Assembly (NCBI RefSeq): GCF_024169655.1
Contig: NZ_JALJWV010000001.1
Location: 3,229,001-3,293,000, forward strand
Source of the DNA: Pseudomonas marginalis
GTDB taxonomy: Bacteria; Pseudomonadota; Gammaproteobacteria; Pseudomonadales; Pseudomonadaceae
DNA length: 64,000 bases
Reading direction: 5' to 3'
Every line of letters begins with the position of its first letter. Within the stretch, counting starts at the first letter, position 1. A program made the position numbers and the translations under genes. The notes under the pieces are model-generated. The model was given only the letters and a program-made list of their open reading frames with translations. It did no database searches and was not told the DNA's origin. Of the stretch, positions 8,874-17,297 are shown in pieces.

Positions 8874-10577
8874 ATGTCCAAAAGTAAGAAGTTATCAGTC
8901 AAGATTCGTAATCTCAAGGCCATTAGCGAACTTGAGATGTCACTGGATATTAAGCCTGGCCTGACTTGCTTCGTTGGGAGTAATGGGGCTGGCAAGTCTA
9001 CTGTTCTAAATGTTCTATCTCAGTTGATCAACAAGGCAAATATAGGGCGATTGTTTTTCGACGAAAAAAGAGAGGGGGCTTCGGTAGAAATTGATTTCGG
9101 CGGAGAATCCTGCACATGGTTGCAGAAAAATGGACGCTGGATTAAAGATGGTGACTTCCCCGGAATTAAGGGTTTTCACGAGTCTGGAATCGTCTACGGA
9201 AGCAGATTTTCCAATTCATCCCTCAACAATATCCATAAATATTGCGAGCACTACGCGAATCACAGCGATAGCTACGTAGATGCGCCAGATTTTGTATATA
9301 AAAATCTTGGAAAAATACTTAAAGGTAACGAAAATCATTATAAGGGCTTGAAAACCATAACCAAGGCAGACCTGTCGAGAAAGGCTAAAGAACTTCCAAA
9401 GGAGTCCGAAAATTATTTGATCAGGGCGGAGAAGCCTTTTTTGCTGCAGAAAGACAGCGGCTTTATCACCCAATACAAGATGAGCTCTGGGGAATACCTC
9501 TTACTAAAAATCCTTGACTATATTTACTACAGAATAACTTATGCGTCGGACAAAGGGGAGAGCAAAGAGCCGTTTCTTGTAATCATCGATGAGGTCGAGA
9601 TCGCTCTCCACCCATCGTCACAGAAACGCTTAATTCAGTTTTGCAACAAAGTGTCAAAAGAACATAGCATTTGCATTATATTTTCATCTCATAGTCGTGA
9701 AATTATATCCAGCCTTAACCCCAATCAAATTCACCTACTGGAGTCGCATCTAGGCAAAATCGGTATCACTACTCCTTGCTATCCTCATTATGCTATACGA
9801 GGAATTTATGAATCCTCCGGATACGATTATGTGGTATGTGTTGAGGATAGCTTAGCTAAGAAAATCGTTTCGGAAACCATAAAGAAAAAAGGATTATCAA
9901 ATAACAAGCTTGTGAACGTTTCTGCGCTCGGCGGCTGGCGCGAAGTTTTAAGCTTTACGCACGAATTCAAAATTAATGGTTTGTTCAATAATACAAAAAT
10001 GGTCATTGTTCTTGACGGTGATGTGGAGTCCGCTTTTCATGCTGAATATGGTTCGCCATGCAACACGTGCAATTATCATGGCTTTGTAAAAGATAATCAT
10101 GCGGATATTAAAAGCAAAGGATTTGAGCCGCCAAAACTTAACTGTAAACTCTTGCCTAATAATTACCCGTACTATCAAGATGTAGCGTTTCTGCCAATTT
10201 CAAGCTTTGAAAAAGAGGTCAGATCTAGGCTTATAACCAATCCAGATTATGATTTCATCTCGACACTTGAAAATTTGAATTATTTCGGCCAGTCATCAGT
10301 ATCGGATCTAGTCTCCCAATATGAGGCCAAGGCGGCGAATTATTTCTCTTCTGAAAACTTCAAAGCGAGAGGTGTTGAAGCTAAGTTGATGAACTATGAC
10401 TCGGACGGAAAAATTTTATGGCGCCTCCTATCGACTCATATTAGGCCAGGAGTCAGCTTGGATGACATGGTTTCTTACCTTTGTGGCGTTTTTGCGACGA
10501 GAACAGAAGAGACGTCTGAGGCTTGGGAGCATTTTGAGAATCAGCTAACGATACTTCTTCAGAAGCCACTTTCTTAG
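8874..10577 (+). CDS. AAA/ABC-type ATPase with TOPRIM-like C-terminus (OLD/PARIS-like)
   Basis: 567 residues. Walker A GSNGAGKS at 35-42, an ABC-type signature MSSGE near 202-206, Walker B FLVIIDEVEIALHP near 234-247 and an H-loop FSSHS near 270. The C-terminal part has a TOPRIM-like strand with an acidic patch (YVVCVEDSLAKK, about 317-328) and a later VLDGDVES (about 378-385), the layout of OLD-family nucleases and fused PARIS-type proteins, which act in anti-phage defence. The usual VEG glycine is replaced by D, so nuclease activity is uncertain. A CNTC pair near residue 399 could bind metal. The gene is AT-rich, stands alone, and is flanked by identical inverted MITEs inside the lysE island. 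Confidence 0.8.
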   Translation: MSKSKKLSVKIRNLKAISELEMSLDIKPGLTCFVGSNGAGKSTVLNVLSQLINKANIGRLFFDEKREGASVEIDFGGESCTWLQKNGRWIKDGDFPGIKGFHESGIVYGSRFSNSSLNNIHKYCEHYANHSDSYVDAPDFVYKNLGKILKGNENHYKGLKTITKADLSRKAKELPKESENYLIRAEKPFLLQKDSGFITQYKMSSGEYLLLKILDYIYYRITYASDKGESKEPFLVIIDEVEIALHPSSQKRLIQFCNKVSKEHSICIIFSSHSREIISSLNPNQIHLLESHLGKIGITTPCYPHYAIRGIYESSGYDYVVCVEDSLAKKIVSETIKKKGLSNNKLVNVSALGGWREVLSFTHEFKINGLFNNTKMVIVLDGDVESAFHAEYGSPCNTCNYHGFVKDNHADIKSKGFEPPKLNCKLLPNNYPYYQDVAFLPISSFEKEVRSRLITNPDYDFISTLENLNYFGQSSVSDLVSQYEAKAANYFSSENFKARGVEAKLMNYDSDGKILWRLLSTHIRPGVSLDDMVSYLCGVFATRTEETSEAWEHFENQLTILLQKPLS

Positions 10578-10764
10578 CACGCCTCATCGGAAATGACACA
10601 GAAAAATAGGCATCTCTAAAAGTAAGCCTGGGCTTAACTCCTAGGTTTTCAACCAATGCAGCTCAGTTGTCTCATAAGAACGCTCAGCCGAATTGGGACG
10701 TATAACGACCATGTCAAAACTGAATCGCTCCGGGTTTCGTAGACACCCGACGGCCGCTTTTGGC

Positions 10765-10954
10765 CGATTGTGTTGAAAAAGTCCGGCTTGGTTCCCACGG
10801 CTGAAAAGTACACGTCTGAGATTGAAATCCTTACCTTCAGCAGAGGCTGCCTGACTCGGATTTCACGTAGCAGCGTGCAAAAAAGGTGTTTTCACCCATC
10901 AATATTCGAGCAGTTTTGGAAAACCGACTTTTTCAACAGAATCGGTCGAAAGCA
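10765..10954 (-). repeat. MITE copy, right arm of perfect inverted pair
   Basis: 190 bp identical to the reverse complement of 8336-8525. Together the arms bracket 8526-10764, which contains the ATPase gene, giving a 2.6 kb composite-transposon-like unit without its own transposase. Confidence 0.92.
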
Positions 10955-10988
10955 GCCGTTCAACAGTTCAGAATCAAGCTAGCTAGCA

Positions 10989-11248
10989 GCAACCCGAAAG
11001 CCATCCTGGTCTTCACCGCCTTCCTCCCGCAGTTCGTGGTGCCAGGCCAGCCCATCACCCCACAGTTCGCCCTGCTCGGCGCACTGTTCCTGGCGCTGGA
11101 ATGGATCGCCATCAGCCTTTACGCCTATATGGGCCTGCACATGCGCCGCTGGTTTGCCGAGCCACGGGGCAAGCGGATATTCAATCGGTGTTGCGCGGGG
11201 TTGTTGTCTGCGGCGGCGGCGATGTTGCTGATGGCGCGTCGGGCTTGA
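10989..11248 (+). pseudogene. LysE-family exporter, 3' half of interrupted gene
   Basis: Resumes the exporter at the conserved NPKAILVFTAFLPQF segment and continues through the last transmembrane helices to the stop at 11248 (LLMARRA). It joins cleanly in sense to the 5' half at 6428-6792 if the island is removed. No start codon or ribosome binding site of its own is evident; an ORF extending upstream reads through the MITE. Confidence 0.9.
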
Positions 11249-11480
11249 ACGGCATTCTCAAGGCGGCGGGATGGGCGAGGTGCTGCCTATCCGCGTCATT
11301 GAGGTTGCTCCGCAAACACCAACAGCCAAATGCCATCGTTCGCTCATCTACGATTTGCTACAAGGACGTCGCATGCGCCATACCTTCAAGTTCTTGACCC
11401 TACCCCCCCGCTCCGGCGAGGTCGCCAACATTTTCATCCACGGCGACTCAGCCGGCGACGATTGCGCCCGTAGCCAATGG
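11249..11480. other. Gap without a recognised gene
   Basis: 232 bp downstream of the lysE remnant. Short ORFs cross it, but none shows a recognisable motif. A rapid change in base composition suggests it is a patchwork of remnants. Confidence 0.4.
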
Positions 11481-11789
11481 TCAGGTGTTTTCTGCGTCTG
11501 ACAGGGCCTTGGCCACTACGGCAGGTAAGCTGCCGGGCGCCCTTATACGCATTTGCTTGCTCAAATTAAAACGACCAAACACCACCGTGATGTCAGAAAC
11601 CGAGACATCAAACTCTCGGGCGAGAAACTTAACCATGTGGTCAGTCGCCCTGCCTGCTACGGGTGCGGCGGTGACGCTAATCTTGAGTTGACTTCCTTTC
11701 GCCTTGCCGATGGCATCCTTTTTGGCGCTCGGAGTTCCAAGTATGTTCAGAACTAAAATCTCTCCATCCCACCCACAAAACGAGGACAT
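11481..11789 (-). CDS. YggU/DUF167 family protein
   Basis: A 102-residue small protein of the UPF0235 (YggU) family, recognised by the core KISVTAAPVAGRATDHMVKF and the following KQMRIRAPG. Its function in bacteria is not established. I prefer the ATG at 11789 (MSSFCGWDG), which has GGGG 8 nt upstream and matches the usual length, over a GTG at 11843 that would add 18 lysine-rich residues. The pseudomonad housekeeping copy normally sits near proC and yggT; this one lies in an accessory region with no such neighbours, so it is probably a second, divergent copy. Confidence 0.75.
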   Translation of the reverse strand: MSSFCGWDGEILVLNILGTPSAKKDAIGKAKGSQLKISVTAAPVAGRATDHMVKFLAREFDVSVSDITVVFGRFNLSKQMRIRAPGSLPAVVAKALSDAENT

Positions 11790-11871
11790 CTCAAAGCCCC
11801 GGCCGGATGATTTCTTTTTGGTAATCGCTTTTGCTTTCTTCACATGGATCCCGCGTAGGTCGGATAAAAAT

Positions 11872-11980
11872 GCCTAACGATAAATAGACATCAACGGGTG
11901 CATAACATTTTTGGGCCAACGTGCGCTGCCGCTCTGAAGTGCAGTGTTTACGAGGAGAGCGGAAGTAAAAACGGTTAGGC
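11872..11980. repeat. Inverted GCCTAAC/GTTAGGC pair, weakly attC-like
   Basis: GCCTAAC (11872-11878) and GTTAGGC (11974-11980) match the outer simple sites of integron attC elements in sequence, orientation and spacing (109 bp). An internal stem CCGCTCT/AGAGCGG is present. The inner L-type boxes are not convincing and no integrase is seen. Confidence 0.25.
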
Positions 11981-12316
11981 ACCCTTGCAGCAATTCCTTT
12001 TGCGAACGGTGTTTAGCAGTGGCGAGGGTAGCGCGGGGCTTGGAGGAAAGACAAGGGGGCAGCGGTCGCAGCACCGGCGCTTGGGGAAAGACGAACGACT
12101 GCTTCTTGCCCGCCCAGGCCTATTGTAATCGGCAGAAGTCGACCCAGAGCTGTTAGCACAGGCAGATATCGGTCATTCCGCCAATTTAATAAACGAGGGG
12201 CGATTCACCTTTATTTCAAACTTGGTCTGACGTCTATTCTTCTCACTTATTACTTGACCCATTCTGATTCATCAGGCTAGTTAATGCCGCCCTCTACCGA
12301 CATTAATATGGAAATT
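11981..12316. other. Non-coding stretch, nothing recognised
   Basis: About 335 bp between the attC-like pair and the lipoprotein gene. I see no gene, repeat or clear promoter in it. Confidence 0.4.
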
Positions 12317-12826
12317 ATGAAGCCTCTTTACCTGTGTTCAATTCTGCTACTTGCAGGCTGTGCCCCAGCGCCGAAATACCTTGTGCCTGCCGGGGCGCCT
12401 CACGCGCTTATCCGCAGCGAATTGGTGTCGATGGAGAATTATCGAAACGGCGTGTCGCTGGTCGAGGCGCCTCCCATCGGCTGCAAATACGGCAGAACCG
12501 TGGCGACTGCGCCGGGAGGGCAGCTGGTTTCCGTTTATAAGAATGTATCGACGCCGGAGGGGTTTTTTCCGATTGAAGCCGGCAAGCCGCTGCACTTGGT
12601 AATGCGCGGCTCGGCCAATGCCAATCGCTCGTGCAGCATAGCGTTTGTCAGCGAATTTGCGCCGGGCGCACGTTACGTAATCAAAGGAGGCATTGTCGAC
12701 AGCCCGGGCGCGCTGAGCGGTTGTTACATTGACATATTCAATGTCGATTCGGGCGCGCGCGTCCCCGTGGCCGATGAGCCGAAGATGGAGCGTAATTGTG
12801 CGTTGGACCGCCTACCGACGCTCTAG
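12317..12826 (+). CDS. Putative lipoprotein, unknown function
   Basis: A 169-residue secreted protein. I chose the ATG at 12317 (MKPLYLCS), not the upstream in-frame ATG at 12284, because it starts a proper lipoprotein signal peptide with lipobox LLAGC and the mature protein would begin at that cysteine. The remainder is probably beta-rich and contains four further cysteines (in GCKYG, RSCSI, GCYID and RNCALD) that could form two disulfides. I do not recognise the family. It stands alone between two non-coding gaps. Confidence 0.7.
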   Translation: MKPLYLCSILLLAGCAPAPKYLVPAGAPHALIRSELVSMENYRNGVSLVEAPPIGCKYGRTVATAPGGQLVSVYKNVSTPEGFFPIEAGKPLHLVMRGSANANRSCSIAFVSEFAPGARYVIKGGIVDSPGALSGCYIDIFNVDSGARVPVADEPKMERNCALDRLPTL

Positions 12827-13146
12827 TGGGGAATTGCACTCTACCTGACCATTCTTTTGCGTTGTACAAGCCCCACAGCCTAGAAAAACGGTGGAGTGGG
12901 TCCAAATCACCCAGGATTCACGAGGGGTGACAAACTTTCGGATGGGTTTCTCGATGGCAGCAAACTATGTTTAATCTCGAGCGGTCAGGCTGAAAGTATC
13001 GGCCGAGAATTGGGGGCATTGGCGTGACAAATTATATTTGTGGTAACCCGCATTGTCTGCGTGAATGCCCGCAGCGATAGGTGGCGTTGACGAAATTTAT
13101 GGGGTAAAGATGGCGCTTCAATTAGCAATGATCTGAAGGAACCAGC
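12827..13146. other. Non-coding gap before the M20 peptidase gene
   Basis: 320 bp. No gene is seen. The peptidase ribosome binding site (GAAGGA) is at its end; a convincing promoter with correct spacing was not found. Confidence 0.4.
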
Positions 13147-14391
13147 ATGCTTATCCGACTTTCACCCATCGCCGCCGCGCTCGCGTTTTCATTCTTATCC
13201 TGTACCGCGTTCGCTACGGATATGGCCCCCCAATTGCTGAAAAAAGCCGAGGCCGAACAAAAATCCTATCTTGCCACCGTCAAAGAGCTGGTGGACATTG
13301 ATACCGGAACCGGCCAGGCGCTCGGCCTGAAAACCGTCAGCGCGATGCTAGTTGAGCGGCTCAAGGGGTTGGGTGCTGAAGTCACCACGACACCTGCGAC
13401 CCCCTCCGCTGGCGACAACATCGTGGGCACTCTCAAAGGCACTGGCAGCAAGAACTTTCTGCTGATGGTCCACTACGACACGGTGTTCGGCCCAGGTACA
13501 GCGGCGAAACGCCCGTTCAAGCTCGACGGCGAGCGCGCCTATGGTCCCGGTGTTGCTGACGCCAAAGGTGGCGTCGCGATGATTCTGCATTCATTGCAGC
13601 TGCTGCAGGATCAGAAGTTCAATGATTTCGGTAGCCTAACAGTGCTGTTCAATCCCGATGAAGAAACCGGCTCTGCTGGTTCGAAAAAAATCATCGCCGA
13701 GCTCGCTCGTCAGCAGGACTACGTGTTCTCGTACGAGCCACCGGACAGAGACGCGATAACCGTCGCTACCAACGGCATCAACGGCGTGTTTCTCGACGTG
13801 AAGGGCAAGTCTTCGCATGCAGGTTCTGCACCTGAAGCCGGGAGCAACGCGGCCATGGAACTCGCGCACCAGATGTTGCAACTCAAGGACCTTGGCGATC
13901 CGGCCAAAGGCACCACGGTCAACTGGACGTTGATAAAAGGCGGCGAGAAACGCAACATCATTCCTTCCAGCGCCTCGGCCGAGGCTGATATGCGTTACGC
14001 CGATCTGAGTGAAACTGACCGCGTACTCGCCGACGCCCAACGCATCGCTGCGAAAAAGCTCATCGATGGCACTGAAGTGACATTGCGCCTGGAAAAGGGT
14101 CGCCCACCGCTGGCCAAGAATCCAGGCTCCGAACAACTGGCGAAAGCCGCACAAGCTCTTTACAGAAAAATAGGCCGCAACATTGAGCCTATCGCCATGC
14201 GCTTTGGCACCGATGCGGGCTACGCATATATGCCAGGGAGCGCGAAACCGGCTGTGCTGGAGACGATGGGTGTCGTCGGTGCCGGATTGCACGCCGATGA
14301 CGAATACATCGAGCTGTCGAGCATTGCTCCGAGGCTTTACCTTACTGTGGCACTGATCACCCAGCTGTCTGGCGCTGAAGTAGCACCGTAA
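13147..14391 (+). CDS. Secreted M20 family peptidase, glutamate carboxypeptidase (CPG2-like)
   Basis: A 414-residue zinc exopeptidase related to carboxypeptidase G2, which removes C-terminal glutamate from folates and similar compounds. A signal peptide covers residues 1-23 (cleavage after AFA), so it acts in the periplasm. Metal ligands and catalytic residues are in place: MVHYDTV (about 107-113), GVADAKGG, the catalytic glutamate in PDEETGS, a ligand glutamate in SYEPPD, and the C-terminal histidine in AGLHADDEY. The dimerisation domain (HAGSAPEAGSNA) is present. The ribosome binding site GAAGGA lies 6 nt before the ATG. It appears monocistronic. The exact substrate is inferred. Confidence 0.9.
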   Translation: MLIRLSPIAAALAFSFLSCTAFATDMAPQLLKKAEAEQKSYLATVKELVDIDTGTGQALGLKTVSAMLVERLKGLGAEVTTTPATPSAGDNIVGTLKGTGSKNFLLMVHYDTVFGPGTAAKRPFKLDGERAYGPGVADAKGGVAMILHSLQLLQDQKFNDFGSLTVLFNPDEETGSAGSKKIIAELARQQDYVFSYEPPDRDAITVATNGINGVFLDVKGKSSHAGSAPEAGSNAAMELAHQMLQLKDLGDPAKGTTVNWTLIKGGEKRNIIPSSASAEADMRYADLSETDRVLADAQRIAAKKLIDGTEVTLRLEKGRPPLAKNPGSEQLAKAAQALYRKIGRNIEPIAMRFGTDAGYAYMPGSAKPAVLETMGVVGAGLHADDEYIELSSIAPRLYLTVALITQLSGAEVAP

Positions 14392-14589
14392 CTACGACGT
14401 TTCCGCAACCACAGGCTACAAAACGCTTGTGGACGGTCGGGAAGCTCCGATTTTTGGCAAAGACGAATGCCCACCGGCCAACACCCGTTTCATGACCTCG
14501 ATCTTCGGGGCTGATTCTGAGTGCGGTCGTGCGTTGTCATCGCACCCGACGCTAAACGGTGTCGGTCACGGAAGGGTTGCCCAAAACAC

Positions 14590-14657
14590 AGATTTCCATC
14601 TCAGGCACATACTTTTCTGCCGTGGAAACCGAAGCCGACTTTTTCAACAGAAGCGGC
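14590..14657 (+). repeat. Truncated MITE remnant
   Basis: Matches the right third of the MITE (ACTTTTCTGCCGTGGAAACC, then GACTTTTTCAACAGAAGCGG). The left part is missing. It lies in the 316 bp gap between the peptidase gene and the SDR gene; the rest of that gap shows nothing recognisable. Confidence 0.7.
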
Positions 14658-14707
14658 CAAACGATGGCCGCTGTGGCAGTATTTTGCGCCTTCCTGCAAA
14701 CAGACGG

Positions 14708-15484
14708 CTAAACCGTTGGTACCGTTCCGCCGTCGATCACAAACTCACTTCCTGTGATAGATGCTGCTCGCGGCGAAGCCAGGAAACCGATCAGGTCAGC
14801 AACTTCGGAAGGCGTCGACGGACGGCCGAGCGGGAGACCTCCAAGTGCTTTCATGATGATCTCTTTACCACCTTGATAGTCAGTACCTGCCTCCTGCGCG
14901 AGTCGCTCGGCTAATGCGACCGACGCTTCGGTTTCAACCCAGCCCGGCGAAACCCGAACCACGCGGATGCCTCTGGGCGAAACCTCTTTCGATAAACTTT
15001 TGCTGTACGTCGAAAGTGCGGCCTTGGCCGCCGCGTAAGCTGTTGTAGCTTCCGGCAGTGGCAGCCGACTCTGGATGGAGGTGACGTGGATGACGACCCC
15101 CTCCTTGCGCTCCAGCATACCCGGGAGCAAGGCGCGGTCGAGGCGCACCGCCGGCAACAGATTCAGGCTGAGCTCTCGTTGCCACTGTTCCTCGTCCAGC
15201 GCAGCAAAACCGCCGCCGGGTGCCGACGAACCACCCAGGACATGGATCATTATGTCCACGCCCCCCAGCCGCTGTTGGATCGCGGCGATCAGCACCTCAC
15301 AACCCTCCCGGGTCGAAAGATCAGCCGCAATCAGAAGAGCGCCCGGCATTTCAACGTCCACCTGCCTGGCCGAGGTAATGACCTTCGCGCCCTCGGCCAG
15401 TAACAACTCGACGACAGCCTTGCCGATGCCTTTGGTGCCACCGGTGACCAGGACCCGCTTGCCAGTCAAACCTAGATTCAGCAT
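14708..15484 (-). CDS. SDR-family oxidoreductase
   Basis: A 258-residue short-chain dehydrogenase. Cofactor motif TGGTKGIG near residues 15-22; the catalytic tyrosine and lysine are in [10 protein letters not shown] and the serine is in VTSIQSR. The NNAG motif is replaced by HVLGGSS, as in some sugar and steroid-like SDR branches. The C-terminal [11 protein letters not shown] is standard. The start overlaps the end of the upstream SnoaL-like gene by 7 bp, so the two form a translationally coupled operon read leftwards. Substrate unknown. Confidence 0.9.
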   Translation of the reverse strand: MLNLGLTGKRVLVTGGTKGIGKAVVELLLAEGAKVITSARQVDVEMPGALLIAADLSTREGCEVLIAAIQQRLGGVDIMIHVLGGSSAPGGGFAALDEEQWQRELSLNLLPAVRLDRALLPGMLERKEGVVIHVTSIQSRLPLPEATTAYAAAKAALSTYSKSLSKEVSPRGIRVVRVSPGWVETEASVALAERLAQEAGTDYQGGKEIIMKALGGLPLGRPSTPSEVADLIGFLASPRAASITGSEFVIDGGTVPTV

Positions 15485-15810
15485 GGCGTGATCTCCAGGG
15501 AACGGATTCGACCGCCCTCCAGCGTGAAGACGTAACTCAGTTGAACCGGGCTACCGGGGAAATTCCCAACAAGGTGCGCAATGACAGTCAGTCTGCCCTG
15601 CCCTTGCAGAGCTTGCAGTGGTTGGACCTGATAGATGAAAGCTCTGCGTGCCTCCAGTTGCCAGGCTTCGATGGCAGCTGTTCCTTCGTATGTTTTTCTC
15701 TCATCGCAAACCGTGGCGTCAGAGTGGAAGCAGCTCGCAAGTTGCGCTGCATCGCCACCATTGCTGACCGCAAAGTACGTCTGCACGACGTCGGGAAGCT
15801 GAGGTGTCAT
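15478..15810 (-). CDS. SnoaL/NTF2-like protein
   Basis: 110 residues from the ATG at 15810 (MTPQLPDV). A longer reading starting at 16149 overlaps the LuxR-type gene and is not used. The family is a cone-shaped alpha+beta fold seen in polyketide cyclases, isomerases and stress-related proteins; here the pattern [12 protein letters not shown], then [13 protein letters not shown], then [15 protein letters not shown] is characteristic. It is coupled to the SDR gene, so it may provide a binding or isomerase step in the same small pathway. Confidence 0.82.
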   Translation of the reverse strand: MTPQLPDVVQTYFAVSNGGDAAQLASCFHSDATVCDERKTYEGTAAIEAWQLEARRAFIYQVQPLQALQGQGRLTVIAHLVGNFPGSPVQLSYVFTLEGGRIRSLEITPC

Positions 15811-15902
15811 GTTTTCGTTCTCCAGAATCTGGTTGTATGAAGCGATCTTGTGCACTTTTGTACGTGAGCCTGATGCCATGAGGCATCCATCCGGGCCGAG
15901 CA

Positions 15903-16250
15903 TCAGGAGATCAACCCCAGTTTCGCGGCTTTGAAGGTGGCGGCCGCTCGAGTCGAGCATTCCAGCTTCCGGAAGATGCTTTCCACGTGCGTGCGAACGG
16001 TGCTCGGGCTTATTTCCAGTAACCTCGCCACTTGCTTGTTGTTGGCGCCAGCGCTGATCGCCCTGAGGATGCGACACTCTCGCCCGGTGAGTAATAGCCC
16101 ACCAGGCGGTTGAACCTGGTGCTCGCCGCGTGCGGCCAGCCTCAGCCATGCATCACATGCTTGAGGTGGCGAGCATTCAGCAGCAACCAGACCGCCTCCA
16201 CTGCCGATGTCAAAGTACGTCTCACCAACGCTGATACGCTGAAAGCTCAT
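15903..16250 (-). CDS. Short LuxR-type HTH regulator, paralogue of the HD/LuxR protein nearby
   Basis: A 115-residue protein starting MSFQRISVG at the ATG with AGGAG about 7 nt upstream. The C-terminal half is a LuxR/GerE helix-turn-helix (LTGRECRILRAISAGANN to FRKLECSTRAAAT). That half is nearly the same as the last 65 residues of the large protein encoded at 17298-18737, but the HD-type sensor region is absent and replaced by about 50 unrelated residues. It sits upstream of the SnoaL-SDR pair on the same strand and may regulate it, or act as a DNA-binding competitor of the large paralogue. Confidence 0.75.
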   Translation of the reverse strand: MSFQRISVGETYFDIGSGGGLVAAECSPPQACDAWLRLAARGEHQVQPPGGLLLTGRECRILRAISAGANNKQVARLLEISPSTVRTHVESIFRKLECSTRAAATFKAAKLGLIS

Positions 16251-16356
16251 TTGCTGATCTCCTGGATGGATTTCCTGGAGCAATCTTGCTGCCTGACGGA
16301 TAGTTTGCTCAACTGGGACAAACCTTTATGACCAATCCCGAAATTCAGGACAATAA

Positions 16357-17274
16357 ATGTCACAAGATCGTTTAGGCCTCAGTGAGCTGGACGCTGTTAT
16401 AGCGGTCGCACGCAGGGGGTCGTTTCGGCAAGCCGCTATCGATCTCGGCGTCTCCACCACCGCGTTGAGCAACACCATTGCCCAACTGGAAGCCCGCCTC
16501 GAATCGCGGCTGTTCAATCGCACTACCCGTAGCGTGGCCATCACCGAAGCGGGCAGGATATTTCTGGAGCAGGTGGGGCCAGCCTTGCAGGATTTGCGTG
16601 CTGCACTCGATGCAGTGCGATCACATACCGCCGGGCCCTCGGGCACGCTGCGTATCAATGCGTTCGCCAGCGCTGCCCGATCGGCGCTCCTGCCACTGGT
16701 GATGGAGTTCCTGCAGCATCATCCGAAAGTACACGTCGACCTCGTGACCGAAGGCCGTCTGGTGGATATCGTTGCTGACGGCTTCGATTTCGGCGTGCGC
16801 TCAGCAAGCCTCGTTCCGAATGACATGATTGTGATCCCTCTCGGCCAGCCGCAACGGTACGCTGTGGTCGGTTCGCCGGTGTACTTCGAAAAACACGGCA
16901 AACCGCGAACGCCATCCGAGCTGCTCCAGCATCGATGCATCCGCGTTCGACTACCGAATGGGGCGATTTTCCCGTGGCATTTCGAGCGGGACGCAGAAGT
17001 GATTCGTCTCGATGTGAGCGGGCCGCTTACGCTGGATGAATCCAGCGTGGTCAAGCTTGCGGTGCTGGAAGGCATGGGGCTCGGCTTTTTCATGGAGCAG
17101 GACGTTCTCGACGAAATCCGTGCCGGACAGTTCGTGCGGACTCTGGAAGACTGGACACCGCCCAGAGACAAGCTGTGCCTGTATTACCCGAACCGCCGCA
17201 ACCCCTGCGCGGCAGCCAAGGCATTCATCGACCTGGCACGCGCCAGTCAGGCCGTCCAGGACGAGCTCGGATGA
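16357..17274 (+). CDS. LysR-family transcriptional regulator
   Basis: A 305-residue LysR regulator. The winged HTH is in residues 1-65 ([20 protein letters not shown], then [15 protein letters not shown]), followed by the periplasmic-binding-like effector domain (GTLRINAF, then [16 protein letters not shown]). It resembles the CrgA/DmlR-like group. It is divergent from the short LuxR gene (106 bp between starts), so that gene or its SDR neighbours are the likely targets. The 3' end runs up to the convergent HD/LuxR gene with 23 bp between them. Confidence 0.9.
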   Translation: MSQDRLGLSELDAVIAVARRGSFRQAAIDLGVSTTALSNTIAQLEARLESRLFNRTTRSVAITEAGRIFLEQVGPALQDLRAALDAVRSHTAGPSGTLRINAFASAARSALLPLVMEFLQHHPKVHVDLVTEGRLVDIVADGFDFGVRSASLVPNDMIVIPLGQPQRYAVVGSPVYFEKHGKPRTPSELLQHRCIRVRLPNGAIFPWHFERDAEVIRLDVSGPLTLDESSVVKLAVLEGMGLGFFMEQDVLDEIRAGQFVRTLEDWTPPRDKLCLYYPNRRNPCAAAKAFIDLARASQAVQDELG

Positions 17275-17297
17275 TCCAGGCTTAACCCGGACCAGGC

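Larger units (their letters stand above)
6793..10988. mobile_element. 4.2 kb AT-rich island inserted in lysE-type gene
   Basis: Everything between the two lysE halves. The junctions share GCAA (6789-6792 and 10989-10992), which could be a 4 bp target duplication. The island contains, in order: a MITE copy (6829-7019), a minus-strand unknown gene (7234-8094), a C-terminal ORF scrap, a second MITE copy (8336-8525), a plus-strand AAA ATPase gene (8874-10577) and an inverted identical MITE copy (10765-10954). It is visibly richer in A+T than the flanking genes and has different codon use, which points to horizontal origin. No integrase or transposase gene lies inside, so the mobilising enzyme must have come from elsewhere. 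Confidence 0.8.

Noticed and set aside
10770..10982. 70-codon ORF inside the MITE
   Set aside because: It is read entirely through the repeat and its end, recurs in the inverted copy, and resembles no protein.
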